From Chloroflexota bacterium (GTDB taxonomy: Bacteria > Chloroflexota > Anaerolineae > UBA7937 > B3-Chlor), in the NCBI GenBank assembly GCA_030603665.1, contig JAUVXJ010000001.1:62001-126000 (forward strand): a stretch of 64,000 nt of DNA, in the 5' to 3' direction. The position numbers and the translations under genes are program-made. This document shows, piece by piece, positions 49,335 to 58,215 of this stretch. Every line of letters begins with the position of its first letter. The first letter of the stretch is position 1. The notes under the pieces were generated by a model. It made no database searches and had not been told where the DNA came from. It saw nothing but the letters and a program-made list of their open reading frames with translations.

Positions 49335-52300
49335 TCAGGCGGCGGTGTCTTCTCCCACCTTCTTCTCCGCCTCCTCCAACCTCAGCGAAAGCACGCGCGA
49401 GGCCCCGTCCCCGCTCATGGTGATCCCGTAGATCGAATCCGCGTTCTCCAACGTTGCGCGGTTATGCGTGATGACCACAAGCTGGGTCTTGCCGGAAAGC
49501 TCACGTAGAGAGTCCCCGAAGCGCGTCACGTTGACCTCATCGAGCCGGGCGTCTACCTCGTCCAGGAAGCAGAACGGTGTCTCGCACGCCTTCAGGATGG
49601 CGAAGGTGAGAGCCACTCCTGTGAGCGCCTTCTCTCCACCCGACAACATCGCCACGCTGCGGCGGCGCCTACCGGGCGGCTGGGCAAGAATCTCCACCCC
49701 ACTTTGCAGTGGATTCTCCGGCTCGGTTAGGACCAGGCTGGCCTCACCGCCGTTGAACAGGCCAGTGAAAAAGGAGCCGAATTCCGCAGCGACCTTGTCG
49801 AAGGTCTCGACGAATCTGTCCTCCATAACTCGATCCAGCTCGGCCACGACCTTGCGCAGCGACTGAGCAGCCTGGTCCAGGTCCTCGACCTGGCCTATCA
49901 GGAAAACGTGTCTCTCGGACACCTGCTGGTACTCGTCCACCGCTTCCGGATCGACGGGACCCAGTTGACGCAGGCGCCTGCGCAGATGTTTGATTCCTGA
50001 CTCCAGCCCCTTGGGCACCTCGGTGACCACTGGCAGGGACCGGAGACGGGCATCGATGTCCAGCGGCAACTGTCTGGGCAAGTCGGTGGACATGGCCACA
50101 GTCTCCAGATCGGCTTCTATGCGCTCTTGCAGGTTGCGCTGTTCATCCTCGCAGCGCTGCCGCTTGAGGATCGCCTTGTTGGACGCAGCTTCGTACTCCT
50201 GGAGTTTGCTGCGCCCGGCGGCTTCGCCGTCCTCGAGTTCACTTTGTTGGTTCTCCAGAACAGTGAGCTGCTCCTCGGCCTCGGCGATTCTGGAGGAGAG
50301 TTCGTCTACCAGGACCGTCTGCCCGCTAGCCCGCTCGGTGAGCGAAGCGATGGCCCTCTCCAGCTCCTCCGCTTCGACGGTCAGCTCGGCAACGCGCTCC
50401 TCCTTCTCCACGAGTTGCGATTCGATCTGCTGCAAACCGGAGTGGTGACCGGTCAGGAGCGTCTCCTGGCTCTCCTTGCTTCTGTCCAGCACCGCGATGG
50501 TGGTCTTCAGACCGGCCAACTTCTCGCGGAGTGGATTGACATCGAGAGACTCATGTTGTTCCCGCAGCAAGTTGATGGCCTCAATTCTCTCTCGCTCCTT
50601 CTCTTTCGAAGTGGTAACTTCGCTTCTGATGGCCCGTTGCTTCGCCTCAAGGGTCTCTACCTCTTGGGCGAGCCTGCTCGCTGCCTCCCTGTGCCAATCA
50701 AGTTCCTGTGTCACCCTCTCCAGTCTGATCCGCCAGGAGGACAGTTCTTCGTCCTTCTCCCTGCTGGCTTTGTCAAGGGTCGCGCTCTGTTCCTCTAGGC
50801 CTGCAATCTCGTTCACTAACTCGTTATGTCGAACCTTCTCCCTGTCCAGCTCAGCCCGGAAGGTCTCCTCATCGGCCTTCACCGCCGCTATCTGCTGTGG
50901 GAGTTCACGGCGCTCCCGCTCATGGGCCAGGAGGAGACTGCCAGAGGCGTTTGAGCCGCCTGTGAGAGCTCCCGTAGCCGAGACCACCTCACCTGCAAGG
51001 GTCACGGCTTGCACGTCCGCGTGCCGTGTATGCACCTCATACGCGGTCTCAAGATCCTCGACAATCAGGGTATGCCCCAGCAGCGCCCGAAGGACAGGTT
51101 CCAGACCTTGCCGTATGCCAACCAAGTCTGGGCCCAGGCCCAGCACACCCGGCCCACGCGGCACGCTCCGCAGGGTGAGCGGCTTCAGGGAATCCACGGG
51201 TAGGAATGTCGCGCGTCCGGCGTCGCTCTCCATGAGGGCATTGAGCGCACGCTGAGCATCCTCCCACGTCTCGGTCACGATGGCCTGCAGAAGATTGCCC
51301 AAGGCGGCCCCGATGGCCCGCTCGAGTTCAGGTGGCACTTGAACAAGTTCAGCTGCGCTGCCGACTATGCCTGGCAGCTTCTTCTCTTGACTCAACACGG
51401 CCTGGACAGCCTGCGAGTAGTCAGCCAGCTCTGTCCGTGCCTTGGTCAGTACTTCATGGCGGACCCGCAACCGCCCTAACTGCTCGCGAACCTTCTCCTG
51501 CCGGTTCTGCAACTGGTCCTGCTTCTTCAGCACTTCCTGCAGCGCGTGCTGCTTGGTCTCCTCCTGCTTCCTTAAGTCTTCAAGCTGTGCGGCGGTTCTA
51601 TCGCGGTCGGCCTGGAGGGCGTCTGTGTTCCTCTCGATTTCTTCGCGCTGCTCCGCCACGCGCTCGTCAGCTTGCTCGTGCTCCTCGCGTTCCTTCTGAA
51701 CGTCACGCTTGCGCTCACCGAGCTGCTTGAGACGGTTTCGCAGATCGGCCAATCCTGTGGCAAGCTCGAAAGCGGTCTCCTGCCCAGTGACCAGCTCGCT
51801 CTCCAACTGCTGGCGCTGGCTTTCCACGCCGATCAACTCTTGCTTGACCGCCTGCCACTCGGTGTCGCGCTGCCTGCGTTCCTGAGCTAGACGGTTCAGT
51901 TCAGCTTCCAGCTCCTGTGTTCTCAAGAGGCGAGCATCGCGACTCGCGCGGAGCGGGGAGATCTCTTGCTGAATCTCGTGCCTGCGCTGGCCGATCAGTC
52001 GCTGACTCTCCTGCTTCACCGCCAATTCTCTCTGCAAGGCCTCAAGGCGGTTATGCAGATCGCCGCTCTCGCTGTGCCAGCCCCCCAGCTGGCCGCGGAC
52101 CTCTGCCCTGAGCCTTCTCAATTCATCGATCTTGCCCGAGTACTCTTCCAGACGCCCCTTCTCGGCGGCCAGGACCTCCTGACGGCGCACTTCCTGTTGC
52201 ACGGCAGCCTGCAACTCCTCCTGCGCACGTCGCCAGCGATAGCTGTGCCACGTTTCCAGCGCGCCCTGGAGTTTCTGGGATGCCGCCTGATACTCCCTGG

Positions 52301-52934
52301 CGCGGTCGGCCTGCTTGCTGAGGCGCCGAAGTCGCGGGGCAATCTCGCCGATGATGTCGTTGACCCGGAGAATGTTGTCACGCGTATCTTCCAGCTTTGA
52401 GAGTGCCTGTTCTCGCTTAGCCTGATGGATGGCGATGCCGGCGGCCTCCTCGAAGATCGAGCGCCGTTCTTCTGGCCGCATGCCCAGGCTAACGTCCACC
52501 GCGCCCTGGCTGATGATGGTGTAGGTGTTGCTGCTCACACCGCCCCCTGCCAGCAGCTCGACAATGTCTCGTCGCCGTGCGCGGCTCCCGTTGAGGAAGT
52601 ACTGGTTCTCGCCCGAGCGGTAGGTTCGCCGTTGGATGGTGATCTCGGAGTACTCGATGGGAAGCCAACCAGTGGAATTGTCAAGCGTCAGCGACACCTC
52701 CGCCATTCCTACGCGAGCGCGGCCCTCGCCGCCAGCGAAGATCAAATCGTCGCCGCGCTTGGCCCGCAGGGTCCGGTACCGGTGTTCTCCCAGCACCCAC
52801 CTCAGAGCGTCGGCGATATTGCTCTTGCCACTGCCGTTGGGACCCACGATGGCCGTTATGCCGGCATCGAACTCGAACTGAGTCTTCGTGGCAAAGGTCT
52901 TGTAGCCTTGCAGTTCCAGACGTTTCAGATACAT
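49335..52934 (-). CDS. smc: Chromosome segregation ATPase SMC
   Basis: A 1199-residue SMC protein. The N-terminal head has Walker A GPNGSGKS (31-38). Two long coiled coils flank a hinge (about 515-665) that includes GSAAELVQVPPELERAIGAA. The C-terminal head has the signature LSGGEKALTGVAL and the Walker B FCFLDEVDARLDEVNV. It forms the DNA-organising SMC-ScpAB complex. Length is typical. It is 180 bases downstream of rnc and has its own promoter there; rnc-smc linkage is common in bacteria. Confidence 0.96.
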   Translation of the reverse strand: MYLKRLELQGYKTFATKTQFEFDAGITAIVGPNGSGKSNIADALRWVLGEHRYRTLRAKRGDDLIFAGGEGRARVGMAEVSLTLDNSTGWLPIEYSEITIQRRTYRSGENQYFLNGSRARRRDIVELLAGGGVSSNTYTIISQGAVDVSLGMRPEERRSIFEEAAGIAIHQAKREQALSKLEDTRDNILRVNDIIGEIAPRLRRLSKQADRAREYQAASQKLQGALETWHSYRWRRAQEELQAAVQQEVRRQEVLAAEKGRLEEYSGKIDELRRLRAEVRGQLGGWHSESGDLHNRLEALQRELAVKQESQRLIGQRRHEIQQEISPLRASRDARLLRTQELEAELNRLAQERRQRDTEWQAVKQELIGVESQRQQLESELVTGQETAFELATGLADLRNRLKQLGERKRDVQKEREEHEQADERVAEQREEIERNTDALQADRDRTAAQLEDLRKQEETKQHALQEVLKKQDQLQNRQEKVREQLGRLRVRHEVLTKARTELADYSQAVQAVLSQEKKLPGIVGSAAELVQVPPELERAIGAALGNLLQAIVTETWEDAQRALNALMESDAGRATFLPVDSLKPLTLRSVPRGPGVLGLGPDLVGIRQGLEPVLRALLGHTLIVEDLETAYEVHTRHADVQAVTLAGEVVSATGALTGGSNASGSLLLAHERERRELPQQIAAVKADEETFRAELDREKVRHNELVNEIAGLEEQSATLDKASREKDEELSSWRIRLERVTQELDWHREAASRLAQEVETLEAKQRAIRSEVTTSKEKERERIEAINLLREQHESLDVNPLREKLAGLKTTIAVLDRSKESQETLLTGHHSGLQQIESQLVEKEERVAELTVEAEELERAIASLTERASGQTVLVDELSSRIAEAEEQLTVLENQQSELEDGEAAGRSKLQEYEAASNKAILKRQRCEDEQRNLQERIEADLETVAMSTDLPRQLPLDIDARLRSLPVVTEVPKGLESGIKHLRRRLRQLGPVDPEAVDEYQQVSERHVFLIGQVEDLDQAAQSLRKVVAELDRVMEDRFVETFDKVAAEFGSFFTGLFNGGEASLVLTEPENPLQSGVEILAQPPGRRRRSVAMLSGGEKALTGVALTFAILKACETPFCFLDEVDARLDEVNVTRFGDSLRELSGKTQLVVITHNRATLENADSIYGITMSGDGASRVLSLRLEEAEKKVGEDTAA

Positions 52935-53023
52935 GGCCGCTCACACAGAACAGGCCAACGGTCGTCACCCCCGTCGGCCAGAATAGGATCACCCGCTGCT
53001 AGATGCGTCAACTCTGAACAGCT

Positions 53024-53065
53024 ACTAGATGTGGCTTACCTGCACCATCTCATACTACATCTAGT
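53024..53065 (-). repeat. Inverted repeat in the smc leader
   Basis: ACTAGATGT (53024-53032) is the reverse complement of ACATCTAGT (53057-53065). A further CTAGATG lies at 52999-53005. All three lie between the smc promoter and its start, so they would be in the 5' leader RNA or could be an operator. Confidence 0.45.
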
Positions 53066-53090
53066 GGTTACGCAACATTGCACACCGCCC

Positions 53091-53119
53091 AGTATATAGC
53101 TTTTCTGGTGCGCTGTCAA
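53091..53119 (-). promoter_or_regulatory. Sigma-70 promoter for smc
   Basis: On the minus strand TTGACA (53119-53114), 17 bases, TATACT (53096-53091). The -35 hexamer overlaps the last codons of rnc, giving smc its own start with a leader of about 150 bases. Confidence 0.7.
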
Positions 53120-53817
53120 GCCTGCCTTCTCTCTATCTCCTCCAGCGCCTCCTTGGCCGCCTCCTCTTCGGCGACCTGCTTGCTGCGCCCTTGGCCTCGG
53201 CCATAGACCTCGCCCGAGACCAGTACCTCCACGGTGAACTCCTTCGCATGCACGGGCCCCTGCTCTTTCACCGCGCGATACTCCGGCATCGCACCCTGCT
53301 CTCGCTGGGTCCACTCCTGCAGCCGGCCCTTGGGATCTCCCTCCAGGCCACTCTCGACGATGCGACCGGCTTCCGGCTCCACCAGCGCGATGAGGAAGTC
53401 CCTTGTGGCCTCCAGTCCTGCGTCGAGGTAGATGGCGGCGACCAAGGCTTCAAAGGCGTCCGAGAGGAGCCCGACGCGTCCCCGCCCCCCTGGGTCGTCC
53501 TCACCGTGAGACAGATAGATGTGCTGCCCCAGATCTATGCTGCGAGCGAACCGCGCCAGAGTGCTCGCGTTGATCAGGGCAGCCCGCAGCCTTGTCAGTT
53601 TGCCTTCGTTCATCTCCGGGTGCTGTTCGTACAGGTATTCGCCCACGATGAAGTCGAGCAAGGCATCGCCCAGGAACTCGAGACGCTCGTTGGAGGGAAG
53701 CTCGAAGTCAGGGTTCTCGTGGAGAAACGAATCATGCACGAGAGCCTGACGCAGCAGTGTGTCGTTGTTGAACTGTATGCCTATGGTCTCCTGAAGACCG
53801 TTCAGGTTTATGGACAT
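53116..53817 (-). CDS. rnc: Ribonuclease III
   Basis: A 233-residue double-strand-specific RNase for rRNA and mRNA processing. The catalytic domain has NERLEFLGDALL (about 43-54), the signature of the family, and DAFEALVAAIYLDAG with the second metal ligands. The double-stranded-RNA-binding domain fills the C-terminus (KEFTVEVLVSGEVYGRGQGR, SKQVAEEEAAKEALEEI). It lies 7 bases after the lpdA start region's strand neighbour, with smc downstream. Identification is secure. Confidence 0.96.
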   Translation of the reverse strand: MSINLNGLQETIGIQFNNDTLLRQALVHDSFLHENPDFELPSNERLEFLGDALLDFIVGEYLYEQHPEMNEGKLTRLRAALINASTLARFARSIDLGQHIYLSHGEDDPGGRGRVGLLSDAFEALVAAIYLDAGLEATRDFLIALVEPEAGRIVESGLEGDPKGRLQEWTQREQGAMPEYRAVKEQGPVHAKEFTVEVLVSGEVYGRGQGRSKQVAEEEAAKEALEEIERRQA

Positions 53818-53824
53818 GGCTACC

Positions 53825-55216
53825 TCACGTCATGGAGTGGATGGGTCCGTCCCCCTGTCCCAACGCGGCCTCCCGGATCGCCTCTGGAAGAGTGGGGTGG
53901 GCGTGAATGGTTCGGGCGATGTCCTCTGCTGTGGCTCCTGATTGGATGGCCAAGGCCCCTTCAGCGATCATGTCCGTGGCGTGCGGTCCCATGATGTGCA
54001 GACCCAACACCTCGCCGCTCTCCTGATCACAAATCATCTTCACCAGGCCCGTTGTCTGTCCCATTGCGAGGGCGCGGCCACTGGCTGAGAAGGGGAATCT
54101 GCTCTTCTTGTAAACTATGCCCTTCTCCTTTGCCTCTTGCTCTGTCAGGCCTACGCCGGCGATCTCCGGCATAGTGAAGACGCAGTTGGGGACAACCTCG
54201 TAGTCGATGGTACTCTCTCTCCCCATGGCATGCTCGACGGCGACCTCACCCTCGTGACTCGCCACATGGGCCAGCATATAGCCTCCCGTGACGTCCCCTA
54301 TGGCGTAAACACCCGGCACGTTGGTGGCCATGTGCTCGTCCACGAGCACGGCGCCTTTCTCCACATTGACTCCGATCTCTTTCAGGTTCAGTCCCTCTGT
54401 GTAGGGCGCTCTTCCCGTGGAGATCAGGACCAGGTCAGCGGTGATCACACCCTCGCCCTTTGGTCCTTCGTAAACGACTTCCAGGGCCGTTTCTCTCTGA
54501 CGGACCTCCTTGAGGGGGGACTTCGTGTGGATTTCGACGCCCTCTTTGCGTAGCATCTGCTGGTGTCGGCGGGCCAGTTCCTCGTCCACAGTGGTCAGGA
54601 TGGAGGGGAGCATCTCGATGATGGTCACCTTGGTCCCCAGAGCGTTGAAGATGCTGGCGAACTCCACGCCGATCACTCCCGCGCCTACTATCACCAGGTC
54701 ATCGGGGGCCTCCTCCAGGGTCACAATCTCGTCGCTGGTCATGACCCCCGGCAGGTCAAGCCCGGGCGCCGGGGGCACGACAGGCACCGATCCCGTGGCG
54801 ATGATCACCTTCCTGGCTTCGATCTCAGTCGGCGATTTCCCGGAGACTTTGATTCTGGTCGGGGATACGAATTCTCCCTGGCCAGAGAGAACCTCCACCT
54901 TGCGAGCGTCCAGGAGGGTCTCGACGCCGGAAACCAGTCTCTCCACAACCTTGTCCTTCCGACGCATCATCTTGGAGAAGTCGAATCCCGGTTCACTGAC
55001 CAGCACCCCATATTCCTCGGCCCTCTCAATCTCAATCAGGAGCTCGACGCTGCTGGCCATGGCCTTCGTGGGGATGCAGCCCCAGTTCAGGCAAACGCCG
55101 CCGATGCGATCGCGCTCTATCAACGCCACCTTGGCACCAAGCTGTGCCGCTCGGATGGCGGCCACGTACCCACCTGGGCCTGCGCCAACTATGCCCACAT
55201 CGACCAAATCACTCAT
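53825..55216 (-). CDS. lpdA: Dihydrolipoyl dehydrogenase
   Basis: A 463-residue flavoenzyme (E3) of 2-oxoacid dehydrogenase or glycine-cleavage complexes. The FAD motif GAGPGGYVAAIRAAQLG is at the N-terminus, the redox-active disulfide is in GGVCLNWGCIPTKA, and the NAD site VIVGAGVIGVEFA lies in the middle. HAHPTLPEAIREAAL carries the C-terminal catalytic His-Glu pair. It overlaps the radical SAM gene by 8 bases, and rnc follows 8 bases after its stop, so radical SAM, lpdA and rnc appear to be one transcript. E1 and E2 subunits are not in the window. Confidence 0.95.
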   Translation of the reverse strand: MSDLVDVGIVGAGPGGYVAAIRAAQLGAKVALIERDRIGGVCLNWGCIPTKAMASSVELLIEIERAEEYGVLVSEPGFDFSKMMRRKDKVVERLVSGVETLLDARKVEVLSGQGEFVSPTRIKVSGKSPTEIEARKVIIATGSVPVVPPAPGLDLPGVMTSDEIVTLEEAPDDLVIVGAGVIGVEFASIFNALGTKVTIIEMLPSILTTVDEELARRHQQMLRKEGVEIHTKSPLKEVRQRETALEVVYEGPKGEGVITADLVLISTGRAPYTEGLNLKEIGVNVEKGAVLVDEHMATNVPGVYAIGDVTGGYMLAHVASHEGEVAVEHAMGRESTIDYEVVPNCVFTMPEIAGVGLTEQEAKEKGIVYKKSRFPFSASGRALAMGQTTGLVKMICDQESGEVLGLHIMGPHATDMIAEGALAIQSGATAEDIARTIHAHPTLPEAIREAALGQGDGPIHSMT

Positions 55217-56087
55217 GTCGTCCTTTCCTCTTGAGCCTCACCGCGCAGCATTCCTCGCCGCGATCCACCTCCAGACCCAGCTCCCCCGCCAGCGCGACCG
55301 CAGTTCTGGATGGGCTGACGATGACATTGACCCCCGCTTGAACCGCCATGGGATCGAGCCGGTCCCGATACTCTCCCCGGGGCCTCATGCACCCCAGCTG
55401 GATGGGCACGCGGGGAAAGCGAAGGCGGGCTTCCGCCAGTAGTTCTGCCACCTCTTCAGGTGGAGGCGGTTCGCGGTCGGCGTATCGGGTGCCCGGTGTG
55501 GGTATCAGCACAATGAAAGTCAAAGCATCCAGCTCCCGCTCCTCCAGGATGTCCAGGGCTCGGTATTCACCAGAGATGCGTCCCCCTCTCAGGCCGACAG
55601 TAATGTGAGGCACGACAGTGGCGTAGCCCCGCAACAGTTCGTACGTTCTGACGTAGTCCTCCACCGTCGCCTCGAGACCATACACCTCCTTTATCGTCTC
55701 GTTATCACCGACGAAATCCAAGGATATTATGTCAACGTAAGGAGCGATGGCTTCGGCTTCCTCCCTGGCGATCAGACCCACGTGCCAGTTCATGATCCTG
55801 CCGCGGCGTAGTTGCTCAACCATGTCGAGGTGGCTGGTCACTGGGACACGACCTCGGTGGTCACAGCCCCCTGAGACGAGACAGCTCGTGGCGCATTGCG
55901 GGTCGGCCTCCCATACGGGGACCATGTGCTTGAGGTACTGCCCTCCGCAGTGTGCGCAGTCCAGCTCGCACCGCTCTCCCGTGAGGCTGACGCAAAGTGT
56001 GCTCAAGGGATAGTCGAACCCTATGACGGGCGGGAACTTGGCCCGGCGAACGCGCCACGCCTCTTCGAGTCTCAACTTCTCTGCCAT
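55209..56087 (-). CDS. Radical SAM protein, biotin-synthase-like (candidate lipoyl synthase subunit LipS2)
   Basis: A 292-residue radical SAM protein. The cluster motif is CELDCAHCGGQYLKHM (CxxxCxxC). More cysteines follow at CATSCLVSGGCDHRGRV, and two Cys near the C-terminus (EECCAV). VDIISLDFVGDNETI and TVGLRGG lie in the barrel. It resembles the group long annotated as 'biotin synthase homologues', members of which (LipS1/LipS2) insert sulfur into octanoyl groups. Its 8-base overlap with lpdA supports a lipoate link; lipA was not found here. The specific role is a hypothesis; the radical SAM fold is sure. Confidence 0.7.
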   Translation of the reverse strand: MAEKLRLEEAWRVRRAKFPPVIGFDYPLSTLCVSLTGERCELDCAHCGGQYLKHMVPVWEADPQCATSCLVSGGCDHRGRVPVTSHLDMVEQLRRGRIMNWHVGLIAREEAEAIAPYVDIISLDFVGDNETIKEVYGLEATVEDYVRTYELLRGYATVVPHITVGLRGGRISGEYRALDILEERELDALTFIVLIPTPGTRYADREPPPPEEVAELLAEARLRFPRVPIQLGCMRPRGEYRDRLDPMAVQAGVNVIVSPSRTAVALAGELGLEVDRGEECCAVRLKRKGRHE

Positions 56088-56421
56088 GCCTCTGCGTTCC
56101 TTGATCCTCGATACCCCGCCCTCGGCGACCAGCCCCAGGCAAAGCAGTTGCCGGGCCGGGAGTCGCCGGGCTTGCGCCGGATGCTAGAGCCCGCTGGACC
56201 GGGAACCATGACCGGCGGATAGGAGGGGGTGTGGGGGCTGTGCTCTGGCCAGCCTGGAGTCTGGTCATCGAGTGCAGCGGGATGGACGCTTGCCGCCGTG
56301 CATTCTCCGCTCTCCGAGTTGGCTGCTAGCCCTGACTGTGAAGCATCCCCCTCAGAGAATGAGGTGACGTCCGGATGACATCTGAGAACCAGTTCGCTGC
56401 CTGAAGTATCCAATCCAGCCC

Positions 56422-56450
56422 AGTATAGCAGACCTGAAGGGTGGGGACAA
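56422..56450 (-). promoter_or_regulatory. Promoter for the radical SAM-lpdA-rnc genes
   Basis: On the minus strand TTGTCC (56450-56445), 17 bases, TATACT (56427-56422). It is 335 bases from the start at 56087. Confidence 0.55.
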
Positions 56451-56587
56451 GCAGCTCCAGGCGAGCGACTGGGAGCCGGGTTGCCCTTCGCTGGCAGGCT
56501 GCTGCCTACCCGTTCGTGGCACCCGATTCTACCGGAAGCGTGTCCACCGGCGGAGGGAGTTCGAGCCTCTCGACGCGTCCTCACGGC

Positions 56588-56616
56588 TTGCGTCCGCACA
56601 GGCGATGGACTATACT
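56588..56616 (+). promoter_or_regulatory. Promoter for signal peptidase-deoC-aor
   Basis: TTGCGT (56588-56593), 17 bases, TATACT (56611-56616), 17 bases before the GTG at 56633. Confidence 0.65.
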
Positions 56617-56632
56617 GGGGCAGGGAAACACG

Positions 56633-57238
56633 GTGAACGAACTACGTAAACCAACGGCATACGAGACGGTGCTGGAAGAGACTGTAGACGAAGAAGACCG
56701 GCATCTGAGTTTGAAGGCGATAATGCGCGAGGTCGTCGAGACCGCGATTCTGACGGTGGTCATCTTCCTTCTGGTGCGGATGGCGTTTCAGAACTTCCGC
56801 ATCGAAGGGCAGAGCATGGAGGCCAACCTGCACCACGGGCAATTCCTCATCGTCAGCAAGCTGGTCTACTACCTCCACCCTCCAGAGAGGGGCGACGTGG
56901 TGGTGTTTCATTCGCCTCAGAACCCTCGAAAGGATTTCATCAAGCGAGTCGTTGGGTTGCCAGGGGAAGAGGTGGAGATGAGGGACGGAGAGGTCTACGT
57001 CAATGACGTCCGCCTGCACGAGACCTACATCTCCAATCCCGGCAATCGCTCTTGGGGACCGGAGGTCATTGGCGAATTCGAGTACTTCGTGCTGGGAGAC
57101 AACCGAGCCAATAGTAGCGATTCCCGCAGCTGGGGAATGCTGGACGGGGATGCCATCATAGGCAAGGCCTGGCTCTCCTACTGGCCCCCCCGCACTCTGG
57201 GACCAGTCCCCCACTACACCTTTGCCGCAGTGGAATAG
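56633..57238 (+). CDS. lepB: Signal peptidase I
   Basis: A 201-residue membrane protease that cleaves signal peptides. One transmembrane helix (about 33-52) precedes the nucleophile Ser61 in EGQSMEANL and the general base Lys104 in KDFIKRVVGLPGEE. The later VLGDNRANSSDSR box is also typical. GTG 56633 follows CAGGGA; the upstream open frame is rejected because the promoter lies within it. deoC starts 8 bases after the stop, so the genes are probably co-transcribed, although their functions are unrelated. Confidence 0.94.
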   Translation: MNELRKPTAYETVLEETVDEEDRHLSLKAIMREVVETAILTVVIFLLVRMAFQNFRIEGQSMEANLHHGQFLIVSKLVYYLHPPERGDVVVFHSPQNPRKDFIKRVVGLPGEEVEMRDGEVYVNDVRLHETYISNPGNRSWGPEVIGEFEYFVLGDNRANSSDSRSWGMLDGDAIIGKAWLSYWPPRTLGPVPHYTFAAVE

Positions 57239-57246
57239 GAGGCGCG

Positions 57247-58215
57247 ATGGCTGCGAAGGCTCTCTCACGCAGCATCGATGACGAAGCCAGAGTCCCCCTG
57301 GTCGAGTTTCCACCACAGGAACTGGTGGAGATCATCGAGGCGCTCACCCCGGAGAAGTTGGCCAGTCTGCTCGACGCCACCGATCTCAAGGCCGACACCC
57401 AAGAACCCAAGATCAAGAAGCTGGTCGACTGGGCTCTGGATTACGGCTTCGCCTCCATCTGCGTCAACCCCGTGGAGGTGGATATCCTGCCCCCCTTGCT
57501 CAAGCGAAGCCCAGTCAAGGAATGCTACGTAATCGACTTCCCCCTGGGGAAATCCTCCATCGAGAGCAAGCGCCGGCTGGCAGCGGAGACTGTGAACACC
57601 AGCCGAGATCTGAGGGGTGAAGGCCCCGGCAAGATCGAGCTGGATATGGTGATCAACGTCGGTCGCTTCAAGAGGGACCCAGGGTACACCAAAGAAGAGA
57701 TCGAGGCGGTGGTCGACGGTGCCCATGGGGAACTGGTCAAGGTCATCGTTCGTTCCGGTGAGCTGACCGAGGAAGAACTCGTCCAGGTGTGTGGAATGGT
57801 CAAGGAGGCGGGAGCCGACTTCGTCAAGAATTCCACGGGCATGGACGTCATGGGCGCCACCCCCGAGCATCTGTGGCTGATGAGGCAGGCGGTGGGTCCA
57901 GATTTCGGCGTCAAGGCGGCGGGAGGCATCTCGGAGGCCATGACGGTCCTGAGGCTGATCTACGCCGCAGCCAGAGAGCCCGACCTGCAGGACCCGCTCA
58001 AGTTTAGGATAGGAACCAGCGCGCCCCTGGCCATCCTGGCCACCATGGACTGGATCAGGGCCAATCCCCAGGCGTGGGTGCAGACCAGAGTCATCCCCTG
58101 TACCATCTGTCCTCATGGCCAGACGAGCAAGCAGAGGAGAGAGGTCAGGGAGATCTATATCAAGCGGTGTCGCACCTGCCCCTTCAGGCACTACCGAGAG
58201 GACAAGGACTTCTGA
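57247..58215 (+). CDS. deoC: DeoC-family deoxyribose-phosphate aldolase with cysteine-rich C-terminal extension
   Basis: A 322-residue protein, longer than the usual 220-260. The TIM barrel has LLDATDLKAD, ASICVNPVEVD, VIDFPLGKSSIESKR, the Schiff-base region GELVKVIVRSGEL and ADFVKNSTGMD with GVKAAGGISEA. It cleaves deoxyribose-5-phosphate to acetaldehyde and glyceraldehyde-3-phosphate. The extra C-terminus carries CTICPH and CRTCPF, a four-cysteine set likely to bind a metal. The stop overlaps the aldehyde oxidoreductase start (TGATG), hinting that acetaldehyde is passed to it. Confidence 0.9.
   Translation: MAAKALSRSIDDEARVPLVEFPPQELVEIIEALTPEKLASLLDATDLKADTQEPKIKKLVDWALDYGFASICVNPVEVDILPPLLKRSPVKECYVIDFPLGKSSIESKRRLAAETVNTSRDLRGEGPGKIELDMVINVGRFKRDPGYTKEEIEAVVDGAHGELVKVIVRSGELTEEELVQVCGMVKEAGADFVKNSTGMDVMGATPEHLWLMRQAVGPDFGVKAAGGISEAMTVLRLIYAAAREPDLQDPLKFRIGTSAPLAILATMDWIRANPQAWVQTRVIPCTICPHGQTSKQRREVREIYIKRCRTCPFRHYREDKDF

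Larger units (their letters stand above)
56088..56632. other. Divergent intergenic region with long leader
   Basis: 545 bases between the radical SAM gene and the signal peptidase gene. It holds the two divergent promoters (56422-56450 minus, 56588-56616 plus). The minus transcript would have a leader of about 330 bases; no known riboswitch could be identified by eye. Open frames here lack homology. Confidence 0.5.
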
